Part shown: positions 41,301 through 53,900 of the stretch, one piece after another
How the letters are laid out: every line of letters starts with the position of its first letter
Position numbering within the stretch: the first letter of the stretch is position 1
Assembly: GCA_037447655.1 (NCBI GenBank)
Contig: JBBHKE010002758.1
Span: forward strand, 234,821-296,392
Direction of reading: 5' to 3'
Length of the DNA stretch: 61,572 nucleotides
Origin: Zygnema cylindricum
Lineage: Eukaryota; Streptophyta; Zygnematophyceae; Zygnematales; Zygnemataceae
The notes under the pieces: model-generated
What the model was told of the DNA's origin: nothing
What the model saw: the letters and a program-made list of their open reading frames with translations, nothing else
The model's database searches: none
Translations under genes and position numbers: made by a program

Positions 41301-44300
41301 AACATATTGTAGTGTCTGGGCAAATAGATCCCTAGGGTTTTGTATGGGTTTTTAGGCTTTTTTATTGCTGACGGCTTTTTGTGGTTTTGTGCAGCAACAA
41401 TTATACGCGCCTCTGACTGGTCTTCTAGCTCCTGGTCTTTTTGCAATACAACAGCTCAGACAAATGCTATCATAGAGGATGTAGTACCAGCCAAAATTTC
41501 TATATTTGTTGAAATTCCTTTACTGGTCGAATTCCTAGACCGAGTTTCACTTAAATGCCATGAGATAGTAATAGCAGAAGACTGATGTATCGGTTGGCTT
41601 GCAGGGAAAGCGAGGTATTGAAAAACAGCCCTTTCAACTACCGGACTTCATTGCCGCAACGGGTATTGAGAAGATTCGACAGGTGAGACAATCCGCTTGC
41701 GGAGAAGTAACACCGTCCATCGCTGTTAGTGTTAAACATTTTTAGAGCTCTCAGAAGTTCTTGTTTACATCACAGGGAATAAAGGTTGCAGGGAATGAAG
41801 GCGCATAGTTCTTCGACATTGGTAATTTGTACTGTAAGGATGTTTCAGAGAGATTGTTTTGTTTGAAGGAACAAACATGATGACGAGGTTGTTGTCTTCT
41901 TGGTGTTTTCTTGCAGTTTTTGAATCTCTAACTTTATTTTGCACATTTCCCTTAATTCACATAGTTGACAAGGTCCTGCTGGTTATGATATAAATGCAGC
42001 CGAAGCTCTGTAGAAAGCTGTGTAAAAAGCTATAAGACTTTTTTGTGATGTCTAACCACGTCCATCTTGGTAGAGGTATTACAGGCATACATTGAGAAGG
42101 AGGACAGTAAGAAACTGAAGCAGAAGCAAAGGGAGAAGATGCAGCCAAAGATGGGAAAGATGGATATTGATTATCAGGTACTGTTTTTTCTTCAAGAAAA
42201 TGGCTTTGCTTATAATAAGTAGATTGTGTTGTGGCATTCAATCTTCCCAATGTCCATCTCGAGTTAATATTTCTGCTCTTTGAGGATTTTATAATTTTTT
42301 CCCTCGCCTCAATGGTTAATGTCTAGACTATGTCAACTGATCGAATATTTTCTGTGTTAAGAAAAATTTGTTGTAAAAGTTGGGTTAACACTGTTTGTCA
42401 GCTACGTGCCCTTTTTTTGATATGCAGGTACTGCATGATGCGTTCTTCAAATACCAGACAAAGCCAAAGCTGACTCATCATGGTGATCTTTACCACGAGG
42501 GCAAAGAGTTTGAGGTACAAATTCAAGCTCCTAGAAGAATGACAGTTACCGTGATTGTTTGATGTGTATGATAAAGTTTTATTGATTAATGACTGGTCCA
42601 AAACTCATGTCGGGCTAGAATATGGCGAGTAATGGTCATCTGGAAGGACTGGCTAATACATATAGAAAGATTGCCTCATTTTGTCGAGCTATCTGGTAGT
42701 AAAATGTGATTGGCCTAGCTTTTTTCAAAGAAACACGAGGAATATGCTGATGATCACTTCCGATTGGAATCCGCGTTATCTCTTTCGAGGCTAAGTTTTG
42801 GTAGCAGGGGAGCACGCTGGTTGATCGTTTCAGTAGTGGTCCCCTATAGGTGGTTAGTGGAATTCATTTGGGAAAGATGGCTTGTTGCCTTTAGTATTTG
42901 ACATTTTGTTCCATTTTTTTTTAGAGTGTGCTCGATACCGTAATTGGGATTTCTCATCTCATCCTCGTCTTTTGCCATTTATTTTTCAGGTGAAGTTGAG
43001 AGAGTTTAAGCCTGGACAATTTTCAGATGATCTCAAAACCGCACTTGGTATGACAGAAGGTTCTCCGCCACCATGGCTTATTAATATGCAGGTAGTCAAG
43101 TGAATATCTATCCTAGCCTTATCGCTGTCCTTTAATATTTCTGTTACAAGAGGAACTTGAAGACTTTTTATGCATGTCAGATAACTTGATTTCGTAATTG
43201 AATTTGTGAAAGATAAGCCTTAAATCAAAGCAGACAGATTGATCATCTGCTACTCAATAGCTTTTTGGTTGTTTGGCATATTATAGTGTTTGGTAATAGA
43301 ATTTATTTGCATTTTAAGTATGGTCGTCATGTGAGTGAATTCATCATGTGGTTCAATTCCTTGTGTCTCTAGAGGGTTTTTTAGAGCAGTAAGTCACAGG
43401 TTAGGGGCTATTTTTTTTTTTCTTGTACTCTCTGTGTTATCTGCTTTGTCTGCTTTTAGTGGTCTAAAAAATATCATAATGATGATAATGGTGACGGTGA
43501 AATTGATATTGATGATGAATGATTAAAATGATGATGATGATAGTGAAGATAATGGTGATTGTCATCAGTATGATGATAATAATGATGATGGTGATGTTGA
43601 TGTCAATGCTGACCATGAATAATGGAGATATTGTTTGACTTTCTCCAGCGTTATGGTCCACCCCCATCTTATCCTCAACTCAAGATTCCCGGGTTAAATG
43701 CGCCTATCCCAGACGGGGCAAATTTTGGGTATCATCCAGGGGGTTGGGGCAAGCCTCCAGTGGACGAGGTAAGATATACCTTATCAGATTTTTTTTCATT
43801 GGAAAGCAAGAGGTTCTGTGAAAAACTTTCATGGAAGATTTTAATAAAAGGTTTTATTTCTTGGTGTCACAGGCTGTCTGCTGTTCACAAATGGGGCTCT
43901 TTGCCATTAATAGTATTTGTTATTTGTGTGAGAAATTGGAGTTCGATGTTAATGTTGACATTCTGCTGTTTGAACTTACCCAGCAAAGTCATATATTCAA
44001 GTGAATATCAAAACCACTTATAGGAAAGTAGTACTTGTCACTATGCTCAACATTTTGGCTTCTTAAATGGTATCAAAGTAGCTCTCTCTAAAGTAGTTTG
44101 TTTTTTTTATTGTTCTTCTTAACAGTTGGGACGCCCACTTTATGGAGATGTTTTTGGCTCCGTACAAGATGATCTGGATGCGTATGATGTAAGGTTTCTG
44201 TAACTTTTCTTGGGTGTCTTTTGATGAGTGAAAGTATGTCAAGGGCATTTATTTCATTGTAATTTTGGAGTTATTTCATGTTGAAGAGTTTCTTATCTAT

Positions 44301-47300
44301 CCAAATGTTAAAGTACGGTACCTTATTTGAGCATTGACTTCCCTTTCCCTTTCCCATACCCTTACACGTTCCATCTTTACTCCTCTCACTATCACCCAAA
44401 TTTCTGTCGTGGTCCAAGTAGTTGAAAATTGTTCTGTAGGCACCTGGTTTCTATTAGACCAGTCTCCTTTATGAGACGAGGCTGTTTGTAACTATGCTTC
44501 TTGCTGTGGACTTGCTGCAGGAGGAGCCTGTGGACAAAAGCAAACACTGGGGAGACTTGGAGGAAGAAGAGGAAGAGGAGGAGGAAGAAGAAGAGGAAGA
44601 AGAAGAGGGCATGGGCGAAGAAGAGCTTGAAGCTGGCATAACATCTGTGGACTCATTATCAACGTATGACACTATGATCATTCTTGGTTCTCGCATGATA
44701 GGTCATGGACGTGGGTGTGATCTTTCCTTGGAAAACAAAGTTGTAATTATTGATCTCTTACTTTGATGCCTTCGTGGTTTTATTACAGTTTTATTAGGGT
44801 TAGTGTCAGATTGGCTTTATGTCCTCAGCAGTTCTTAGACTGTCCTAGAGGAAGAGAAGTTGATAGTAAAGCAAAGCTAGACTTATTCTTCAGTTGTTGT
44901 TCTTAGATGTCCTAGAGGAAGAGAAGTAAGGTAGTAGTAAAGCAAAGCTATTGAATGTTTATAGCTTATTATTTGTTGTGGTTGAGACTTGTTGCAGGAC
45001 ACCAACTGGTGTTGAGACTCCAGATGTCATCGATCTTCGTAAGGCTCAAAGGAAGGAGCCTGAGAAGCCTCTCTATACGGTATGTCTTCGCCACATTTGT
45101 AGGGTTGTGTATACAAGATGAGAATACCATACCAGTTTTTACGATCCTATTCCGTTTTTGACAAACCCTGCAATTAACCATAACGGACGTGTGAATTCAA
45201 ATAATTCTAATCATAATTATTGGAAATCTAATTTTCTTTCTAGTAATCTCTGCTTCGCTCCGCCAAATTTTATATATTTATAATTTATAAATGTCAATGC
45301 AAAAAAAAAAGTTCCTATTAAATCAAGTTAGCTCTCTCAAGTTTATATTGAGTTTTTTTTTTTTTTTTTCCCGTAGTTTTCTTTTTCTTAACGATTTTTT
45401 GCAATTAAAAGTGAGACGCTGTTGAGTATATCAGTATTTTTTGGTGCTAGTTTTTAGAAATCTTTTAATGGCTCCTTGCAGGTCGTGGAGGAGAAGGAAG
45501 AACGAATTGGGGCTGGCACTATTTTGGGCACTACTCACACGTATGTATTTCATATCTTGGTTACTTCCGAATGTTGATTTAGCTGTAATGTCATTTTAAA
45601 AGAATAAAATACTGGTGTTTCATTAACGCAGAGGGTAAGCTTGCTGAACAAAAGTTGGTGAGAAAAAAGGTGATGTCTCTCAAAGGGGGAAAAAAAAGAC
45701 TTGTTCAAAGATTGAAAAAAAGTTTGCCGCTTGCCAGACAGCTCTGTATGGCCTTTTCACATCAGCCAAACTATGTTTTGCCACTAGCTAAATGTTTGCA
45801 TGTCATCCTTACTATCTTCTCAGAGGAAGTCCAGTTGAATATTGCAGTCCTCGATCTCTTCTTACTTTTCTCTTCCATTTTTGCATAGCAGTCTCATCTC
45901 CGGTCCTTAAACTTTGTCGCAAACCGTTCACTGGATATTGTCAGTATGGGTTTTTGATCGAGATTTTGATGAAAAAAAATCGGGTTATTGTTTGCCTTTT
46001 TGTTTTTCAGGTACATACTTCCTGGCGGTGTTGATAAGGCAGCTGCCGGAAAGAAGGTGGTAAGTTTGTTTGACAGTTTTTGGACTTTTTCTTTGATTTT
46101 GACTTTGCCATGTACTTCTATTGGAGTACACATTTTTATTTTTTTTAAAGAAACTAAAGTTCCAATCTTTGTAGTTTAGGTACAGTTGACGAGGAAGATT
46201 GTTAGCCGCTTGTGCAAAATGCTTAAAATAGTATTTTAGGGGCAAAGGCTTCCACAAAAACAGTATAATAAGTTCGAATTCATGTTTACAACCCCTATGT
46301 CAATGCACATTCCATCGCTATGAAGACCTCTGGATTAGGGAATCTCAAAGGTTTCAATATTATTTAATTTTTCAATATGAACAGGTCTTCCCGGGCTTTC
46401 CATTAAGACTAGGAATTGTCTTGTTGACAAAGATTAAGGTTTAGGAGTCATCTGTACTCCATCCTTTCTTTTTGTGTGTGTTTTTGTTACCAGAGACATT
46501 TAGCCAATAAGTTGGTTTCAAAGAATTGTGTAATTCTTATGAGTTTTGTTGGTGTGGTTGTGTTGTTGTTAAATCCACAAATGCTTTGAGCAAAAAATAC
46601 TTAAAACTTACTACTGCTACTACTTAATACTTACTTTTTGTCTCCTTTTTTTTGTGTGTATATGTATATGTGTGTGAAGATGTATATGGCGTTTGTGTTG
46701 TCTCCATGGTCTTTGTCCATTAAATGAATACTGGTTTTGTGTCAGGGAAGTAGTACTGTGTTTGGAATATTTAAGGGTTTATTGTAAATTTGTGCTGCTT
46801 TGCTGTGGGTGTCCCAGGTTGACTTAATTAAGAGTCAGAAGTCAGATAAGGTCGATATTACTTTACGACCTGAAGAGCTCGAGGGGCTCGATGATTATGC
46901 GTTAGCGGCAAAGTAAGAGCTCTTTCTCTACCTTTTTTTTTTTTTTTTTCAGTTTTTAATGTCACCAATTATTTGATCTCCATACCATTTTTTGTCTTGG
47001 GATTTGAAGAAAATGTTTGTTGCAAGTTTTGAAGAGTTATACAAAGACAAAGTTTGTTAGGCGAAAGCTAAAAGGCTTCAGAAGTCTTGTAAAATTACAT
47101 GCAATGGATGTGTTCATGTGAGCCTTGATGATTTTTTTTCTGGATTTTAGGTTTTTTTCTGCAAAGTTATTTTGTGTGCGGCTTCTTCCTCATGGGCATA
47201 AGTTGCAAAGGGTAGCTGGATGAAATTCTTACAGTAAAATAAATATAATCGGAAGGTTAGTTGGATAACAAATAATTATATACAACCAAAAGTTTAGTTG

Positions 47301-48946
47301 GATAAATGTTCATTTAATATATTTATGCATCCAAAAGGTTAGTTGGCTATATATAATAAATGCAACCGGAAGGTTAGCTGGACAATTATACATTTGATTA
47401 GTAAATTCACCAAAGGAAGTAAGTAAGTAAGCTGAATAAACATGTATATGATAAACACGTACATATGGTTTTGATGTGACTGCAGATACGAGCAGGCTCG
47501 ACAAGCAGAGAAGGCTCCAGAAAGAGAAGATTTTAGTGACATGGTGGCCCAGGTGAGTTAAAAAATAAATTACTAAATAAACAAATAATAATAAAGTAAA
47601 ATAAGTTAAAATAATTTGTTATTTGTATAAATTGATTTCAGAGGCAATTCTTTCTGGTGTAGTTCAGTTTAGAGAAGCGTTTTTGTCAATAATAAAAATA
47701 AGAAAAATCTCTGATAAATGCAAGAATGTACATGTAGATTAAGAATTAATAGTAAGAATGTGGTTTTAGTCAAATGATCTTTGAAGCTTTGGTGGTTTAG
47801 ATTAGGAAGTAACATGCAAGGAAATATAAAATAATATACAGAACTAAAAAATGTATGTACTAGTCAGTTGACGTGTTTAAAAAAACTTTGACAGCATTTG
47901 GATGTGTAGCTTCTGCATACTTTTTCTTGATTCTGTTAGACTTGCAAATGCACATATTAGGTTGGAAAGACATTTAAGATTACTGAATGGAAACGTCAAT
48001 TATAGAGTAATTATGCAAGCTTGTAACTGGTCATGGTATTCATGACAGAAAAATATGTGATTTTGAAAAAAAAAGTGCGCTTTTCTGCATGATTATAGTG
48101 ATTTTGGTCAGTACTGCTAGTAATACCCTAAATGTATTTTTTAGTGTTGTGTGTCGGTAGCCATTTGCCGATAACCGATATGCCCCTTTTTTTGGCTCAC
48201 CGAAAATCTATATTTTGGCACGATTTATTGGTACCTGTGTTATCGTGATAAAAAATCAACAGTATAGGTTTTTTATCGCGATAACACCTATTTCGATAAC
48301 TATCGGCGATAACTCCGCACTCTGGTACGGAATGGATTGTGATTTTTTTTTCAAAAGCCCCCCTCCCCCCTGCGGTCGCGACATTTCTTTACTCATTTTG
48401 TACATTTTTTATTCTGTTTAAGTTATGTTCGAATATATCGGTATCCCTCACCGTTCGATAACCGATAACTATCGGTTTTATCGCGATAAGTGATTACCCG
48501 ATACACAACACTTAGTATTTTTGTACTCATAAATCCCCAAGAGTGTCATGGTTAACTATTGTAATCATAGTTGTTCCCATACAGAAAAATGTACTATTTT
48601 GCAGAATAGGTAGGTTTTTCTGTACGATTATCGTGATTATGGTCAGTAACAACAGTAATCCACCTATATATATCGAATACGTACTATCAGTGACATTATT
48701 TTGGAACTGGAACGTACTGGAACGTACCTCCTTTTTCATTGGAGATTGTCTTTTTGCATGGTTTTGAAAACATTGTGCTTCATCTCTAGTTATCCTAACT
48801 GCAAGTCTTTCATCCCCCCCTCCCTCCCTCCCTCCCTCCTCTCCCTCCCTCCTTCCCTTTTTTTTTTTCAGAGAGAATTGCAACGCAAGCGGAAGGCCCA
48901 GGAGAAGGAAGGGAAGTCAAAGAAACAGAAGGAATTTAAATTCTAA
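38336..48946 (+). CDS. SF3B2: Splicing factor 3B subunit 2 (SAP145)
   Basis: Eighteen exons: 38336-38575, 39291-39416, 39893-40024, 40254-40316, 40694-40801, 41605-41682, 42085-42177, 42428-42514, 42990-43091, 43649-43768, 44126-44188, 44521-44663, 44998-45079, 45482-45540, 46011-46059, 46818-46912, 47486-47552, 48872-48946. They total 1782 nt, 593 residues, close to the plant protein and shorter than the human one. All introns are GT-AG with matching phases. The N-terminus is lysine- and acid-rich. A DUF382 region (about 165-285) contains LKQICPRPDVVEVWDATA and VPVPRHWSQKRKFLQGKRG. The PSP region (about 305-365) contains PPPWLINMQRYGPPPSYP. A 16-residue poly-Glu run and a basic tail ending KKQKEFKF follow. 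SF3B2 is part of the U2 snRNP SF3b complex in the nucleus and contacts pre-mRNA near the branch site. Confidence 0.95.
38640..39010. repeat. ~90-bp tandem repeat in SF3B2 intron 1
   Basis: Four diverged copies, marked by GCAGACATTCTCAGG (38678), GACAGACACGCTCAG (38761), GACAGACATGCTTGG (38856) and GGACATGCTTGGGG (38949). Spacing is 84-95 bp. Each is followed by GGTGTTTTATGATCC-like sequence and preceded by TTCTTCTGCSAAYAAA. Confidence 0.7.
47205..47400. repeat. Diverged ~35-45-bp tandem repeat in SF3B2 intron 16
   Basis: GGTTAGTTGGATAA-type words recur at about 47212, 47256, 47292, 47337 and 47372, with AT-rich spacers. Confidence 0.5.
48143..48512. mobile_element. Intact AGTGTTGTG-family MITE (370 bp)
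   Basis: Left end AGTGTTGTGTGTCGG, right end CCCGATACACAACACT. The interior is rich in TATCGCGATAAC and ACCGATAACTATCGG palindromic words. It lies in the last SF3B2 intron. It is the reference copy for the interrupted element at 580-1549 and the deleted one at 26332-26403. No clear target duplication, so the superfamily is open. Confidence 0.7.
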
Positions 48947-50141
48947 GGCTGGTACACAGGAGATCTTTCGGGTTTCTTTTCCTTTTCCGAAGGAAAATAT
49001 GGGTTCGGATAGTGAAAGATGAGGAAATTACATGTATTCTTTTTGTTGTGGATATATGGACTCTTGTTATGCCAAAGACGGTTTTGAAACCTTCTAATAG
49101 GCTTTGAACCTATTTTCGTAGTCCATCGGTATTTTGTTTTGGTTTCAGATGGTGTGACAGGTGTACTGTTAAAAAAACATAAAAACAAAAAAAATGAAGT
49201 ATTTCGTCTCATTTGTCTTCCTATGTATCTATGTGGTTGTAATCATGATTGCATGAAAGTCCCTTCTGCGCCCTTCTTCACCTGTCGGTGTACCTCATAT
49301 CCGTTTGGATAAATTGCGAAAACCTCTGCATATACTGTATGTCGTACTGCTTTACACTAGGTGGTTTCCCTGTTCTGCAATGTATGTGGGTTCCCCAGTA
49401 ATACACTGGTTCCCTTGCTTTACCCCTACGTGTGGTCTTCTTGTACTGTCTTCTTGTGTGATTTTCTGTACTAGGCTACATGTGGTTTCTCTATCCAATG
49501 CTAAATGTCTTTTAACTGTACTGTATTGTATGTGGGATCCCTATACTAAATGTGAATTATGCTGGGAAAAGTCATAAAGTAAGTGTAATATAAGTGAAAA
49601 ATATTTACATTGCTTTTGCACATTTGAACAAAAATGTGGACATTGACGCTGTACTACATGAAGACACTTTCGCACTAAGCCTCCTGCGGCTGTTGCTGTT
49701 GGACCTCTTTTCATCATTCAGGCTCTGTTGGGCGCAAGGCATTAGCTGATAGGTTGACAAAAAAGGTGCAAAAACATCTGTGGCAGTCACTCTAGAGCTC
49801 CCTGCAACAATTTTGTTAACCAATATTTTGGCATTGACGGTCAATAGTGTTCCCCATTCACGGCAAAAATGAATCAGGTCCTTGGCCATGTAGTAGATGT
49901 GTCACACAGTTTGGAAGGTATGTTATGGCGATCAAATACTGTGTGGTGATATACAAATACTGTATGTCTGACTGTTTTGCATCAGGCGGTTTCCCTGTCC
50001 CCCAATACATGCGGGTCCAACCAGTGATACGCTGTGGTTCTCTTGCTCTACCACTAAGTGTGGATTCCATGTATTGCACTTTTTGTAGTTTCTCACGCTA
50101 CACTAATTATGGTTTTCCTGTACTACGCCATATGTGGTTTC
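48947..50141. other. Intergenic between convergent SF3B2 and RRP40
   Basis: Holds the SF3B2 3' UTR. Two diverged direct repeats lie at about 49350-49450 and 49980-50070. They share the order GGTTTCCCTGT, then GTGATACnCTG or GTAATACACTG, then GGTTCYCTTGCTYTACC. A 94-codon minus-strand ATG frame at 49605-49889 has protein-like composition but no family signature; I do not call it a gene. Confidence 0.4.
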
Positions 50142-50568
50142 TCTAGCTAACATCACACCACATCACAACTCGCATCACATTACATCACATCACGTCACAT
50201 AACATCTCATCTCATCGCAACAAATCACATCACATCACATCTCATCACATCCCATTACAACACATCACATCATGTCACCTCACGTGCTAAAACATCATGC
50301 CACATCACATCACATCACATCACATCACATCTCATCTCATCTCCTCACTACACATCGGATCTCATCACATCACATCTCATAACATCAGATCACATCTCAT
50401 CTCATCACATCGTATCACGTCACGTCATATCTCATCTCGTCACATCCCATCTCATCACATCACACCACATTCCGTCTCATCTCATCACATCTTGTCACAT
50501 AACATCACATCACATCATACACGTCACATCACAACACATCGCATCACAGCACAGCACATCACATCAGG
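50142..50568. repeat. Pentanucleotide array (CATCA/CATCT)n
   Basis: Tandem CACAT/CATCA units with CTCAT variants, the reverse complement of the array at 7421-7717. It is more degenerate, with runs of CGTCA and CATAA. Confidence 0.9.
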
Positions 50569-50926
50569 CGGCACAACGTGATGGGACATAACATGCCGTG
50601 ACATGGCATGACAAGACATGTGTGATGGGACATGATACCAACATGTATACATCCAGTACTCTAGGAAATTTCAAATAGAATCCTCTTTATTACAAGATGG
50701 TTGCAATGAAACACGAAAACGTCAACCGTTGTCCTTAACATCACAATTGATGCCTCAAAGAAACCTTCCAAATAGAGAACTTTATCAAAGATCTCTGAAG
50801 AAAACCACCATTGAAGTCATGTAAAGCCTCGACGACTCTCAGAACTAAGACAAAAAAAACAATTTCTTATTTCTTTCTAAGAATTTATTGTATTTTTCCT
50901 ACTTTCGACATGTATTTTTGACTCCA

Positions 50927-53900
50927 TTAACTAACCTTTGCTAACAACTGTTTCACCATCGATCGTTGGAGAGGCGGCGGCAAATAAGCGGCATTTGTGA
51001 TTGCATTTGAAATGAGAACCGTCGTCTCATACTTTGAAGAATTAACCTAAAAAAAAAAAAACCAAGAATTACTCAAAAGATTTCCCATTTTCCACCGTCA
51101 TAACAAGAAAGGAGATCAAACTTCAAAAATTCCAAAAAATTAGTTCCGGCAAGACATAAAGTTTCGATGACTTTCATGACCATAAACCGCAAAATTTGAC
51201 CTTTTCAAACAAAAGAATGAATGGCACAAAAAAGAAAATAAAAAAGAAGAAGGCTTAACTTCCCATTGGTGAAATAGAACCTCACTTCACTTAGAAACAA
51301 AATTAACTACTTAGAAACAAATTTTAACCACTTAGTAACAAGTTTTAACCACTTAGTAACAACTTTTAACCACTAAGTAACAAATTTTGATGCATATACT
51401 TGCAAGGGTATAAATTCCCTTTAAAAAGTCCCTTTACGAGTGATAAGTCGTCATTTATCAACTATACCCTTTTCATCCCTATTAACGTAAAAATCTTCGA
51501 GCAGGTTTTGTCATGTGTTTTCAAAATTCACCTAAAAATTTCGTCAGGACGGAACCAAAATGTAAAGATGTTCCCCTCTAATATTGTGTAAGCAAGATTA
51601 AAAAACGGAAAACTATGTCAAAAAATAACATGGGAAAAACTGACCAACTCAATATCTTTTTAACACTAATAGCAGTGTCTGGCTGTCTGTTGGTCTTTCT
51701 CTCTGTCTCTGTCTCTGTCCTGACTCTGTCCCCCTCCCACTCCCCCTCTGCCCTCTCCCTTCTCTCCCCCTCCCTCCCTCCCTCCCTCCCTCCCTCCCTC
51801 GCTCTCCCTCCCCCTTCTTTTATGCTATGAGAAACATACACACACATAAAAAAGTTCAAATCTTACAAAAAAAGAAAAAGCGTAAAAGATAAAGAAAGAG
51901 AAAAAGAAAGAAAAACGGAAGAGAAAAAGAACATAAGGAGTCAAAACTCACCCAAAAGAAAAAACATAAAAGAAAGAGAAAAAAGACAAGAAAAAGAAAA
52001 AGAACATAAAGAATGGAAACTTACCCATACTCGGCCGTTCATTCCCACAGCTAGTTCAAAGGAAAGAGATTCTCCCAAAGCCTCCAAAACCGGACAGGTG
52101 GGAGTTCCCAAAAGCCTGTCAAGAGTAACAAAATAAATAACAAAAAAAAGAAGATGTTTTAGTAAATTTATCTATTTCTTTCTTTCTTTCTTTCTTTCTT
52201 CCTTCCTTCCTTTCTTTCTTCCTTCCATTCTTTTTCTTTTTCTTCCTTCCTTTCTTTCCTTCTTTCCTTCTTTCCTTCTTTCCTTCTATCTTTCATTTTT
52301 TCTTTCTTTCTTCCTTCCTTTCTTTCCTTCTTTCTTTCTTAGTTTCTCTCCATTTTCTTTCCTGTCACCTACCATAACCATCTGTTTAGATGTAGATTCC
52401 CTCTCCCTCTCCCTTATCCAATCTCTATCTCTCCCAACTAAGACAAACAGAGTAGCAAAACACTCACGTTCGTGCCAATCCTGTATTGCAGGAAAAAATG
52501 TACCCTCCCGTCAACGGCCCAAATCCCGCCGCTTTTCCACTCACTGCCCGTGTTCCCGAGATCCCCCCAACATGCCACGTGTCACAAACAGACAAATGCC
52601 ACGCGTCACATACAGAAGAATGCCACGTGTTATAAACATACAAATTCAGCATCAGAAGAATGCCATATGTCTCATATGGACGAATGCCGGGTCTCACATA
52701 CAACGAATGCCACGTGTCACATACAGACAATGGACACATCAGACGAATGCCACATGCCTCATATGGACGAACACACGCGTCATACATAGACAGATGCCAC
52801 ATGTCACCGATACGTAAATGCCACATTTCACATACGAATAGATGCCTCGTGTCAGACACACATGAATGCCGCATTGTCACTTAAATAAGGATAGGAAGTC
52901 ATTGTAGTTGAAAACAAGCTTTTGCCGCTTTCTTGTTGTAAGACAATATTTTGCAAGGTTACTAGTCAGGAATACCATCAGTCAGGAAGCACTTGATAAG
53001 ACAACGTAACACTTAAATGTGTAAACTTTTGGCTTTGAAATCCACATTAATTATGGTATTACCATCAGTACAAACGAGCTCCGGAACACGATCGGGATGG
53101 TGAACCGCCACGCGGCCATAAACAGCAGTTCCCACCTGAGAATTCCCAATATAGAATGGTACTAAAAAGTAATTTTTTAAGCTTTAAGACATAAAAAAGA
53201 TAGCGATTAAATGTATTCAACAGTTGTTACACTATACTGTGTGCCGTCCTAGAAATTGGAAACTAACAATTGTCTGTCTCCCGACAATGCGGCACTCCAT
53301 TCCAAGCATCTTTTGGAATATTTTATGTTTTATATTTAGTATTAAATATTTACTTTTCAAAATTTAATGCAATGCCTAATTTTGTAGAATAAGACATTCA
53401 TAAGATCAATACGTCTAATGCGAAATTCAAATTTACAGCATGGTTTTGAGTAGAAACGTTTTTTTGGTCACCCCTTGGCTCAAAGCAAAAAACAACAGCT
53501 TTGATTCTCAATTTCTTTCCGTAAATTTTTATATTCAATGCATTTGAATAAATTTATATATTGTTTACTATATCAACTTGGTACTAAGTGTACATATTTA
53601 TCTTTAGTACACTGAACTATTTGGTAATCCTTTTTTCAGGAAAATAAAAATAAAAAATTAACTCACAACTCAAATTAAACAGTTTGTATTTTAAAAGGGA
53701 TTGAATCGATGAACCCAGTGGATGTTTTTCAATCCTAACTTTTTCTTCTGTTTTTGGATGTATTCATTGATTGCCTTATTGTCATCAAAATAAAACAACC
53801 AGTGTATTCTGTTAATAACTATTATGTAAAAAAGGTTTATATACTCCTAAAATAAAGGACTTACCTGCAAATTGGGTCTATTTCGACGAGACGCCCCCTC

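Noticed and set aside
49605-49889. 94-codon minus-strand ATG ORF between SF3B2 and RRP40
   Set aside because: Protein-like composition but no recognisable family; it lies in the 3' intergenic space among diverged repeats. Kept only as a note.
52569-52880. Regular 24-bp repeat as a CRISPR array
   Set aside because: Units are contiguous and diverged, without unique spacers, in a eukaryotic intron.
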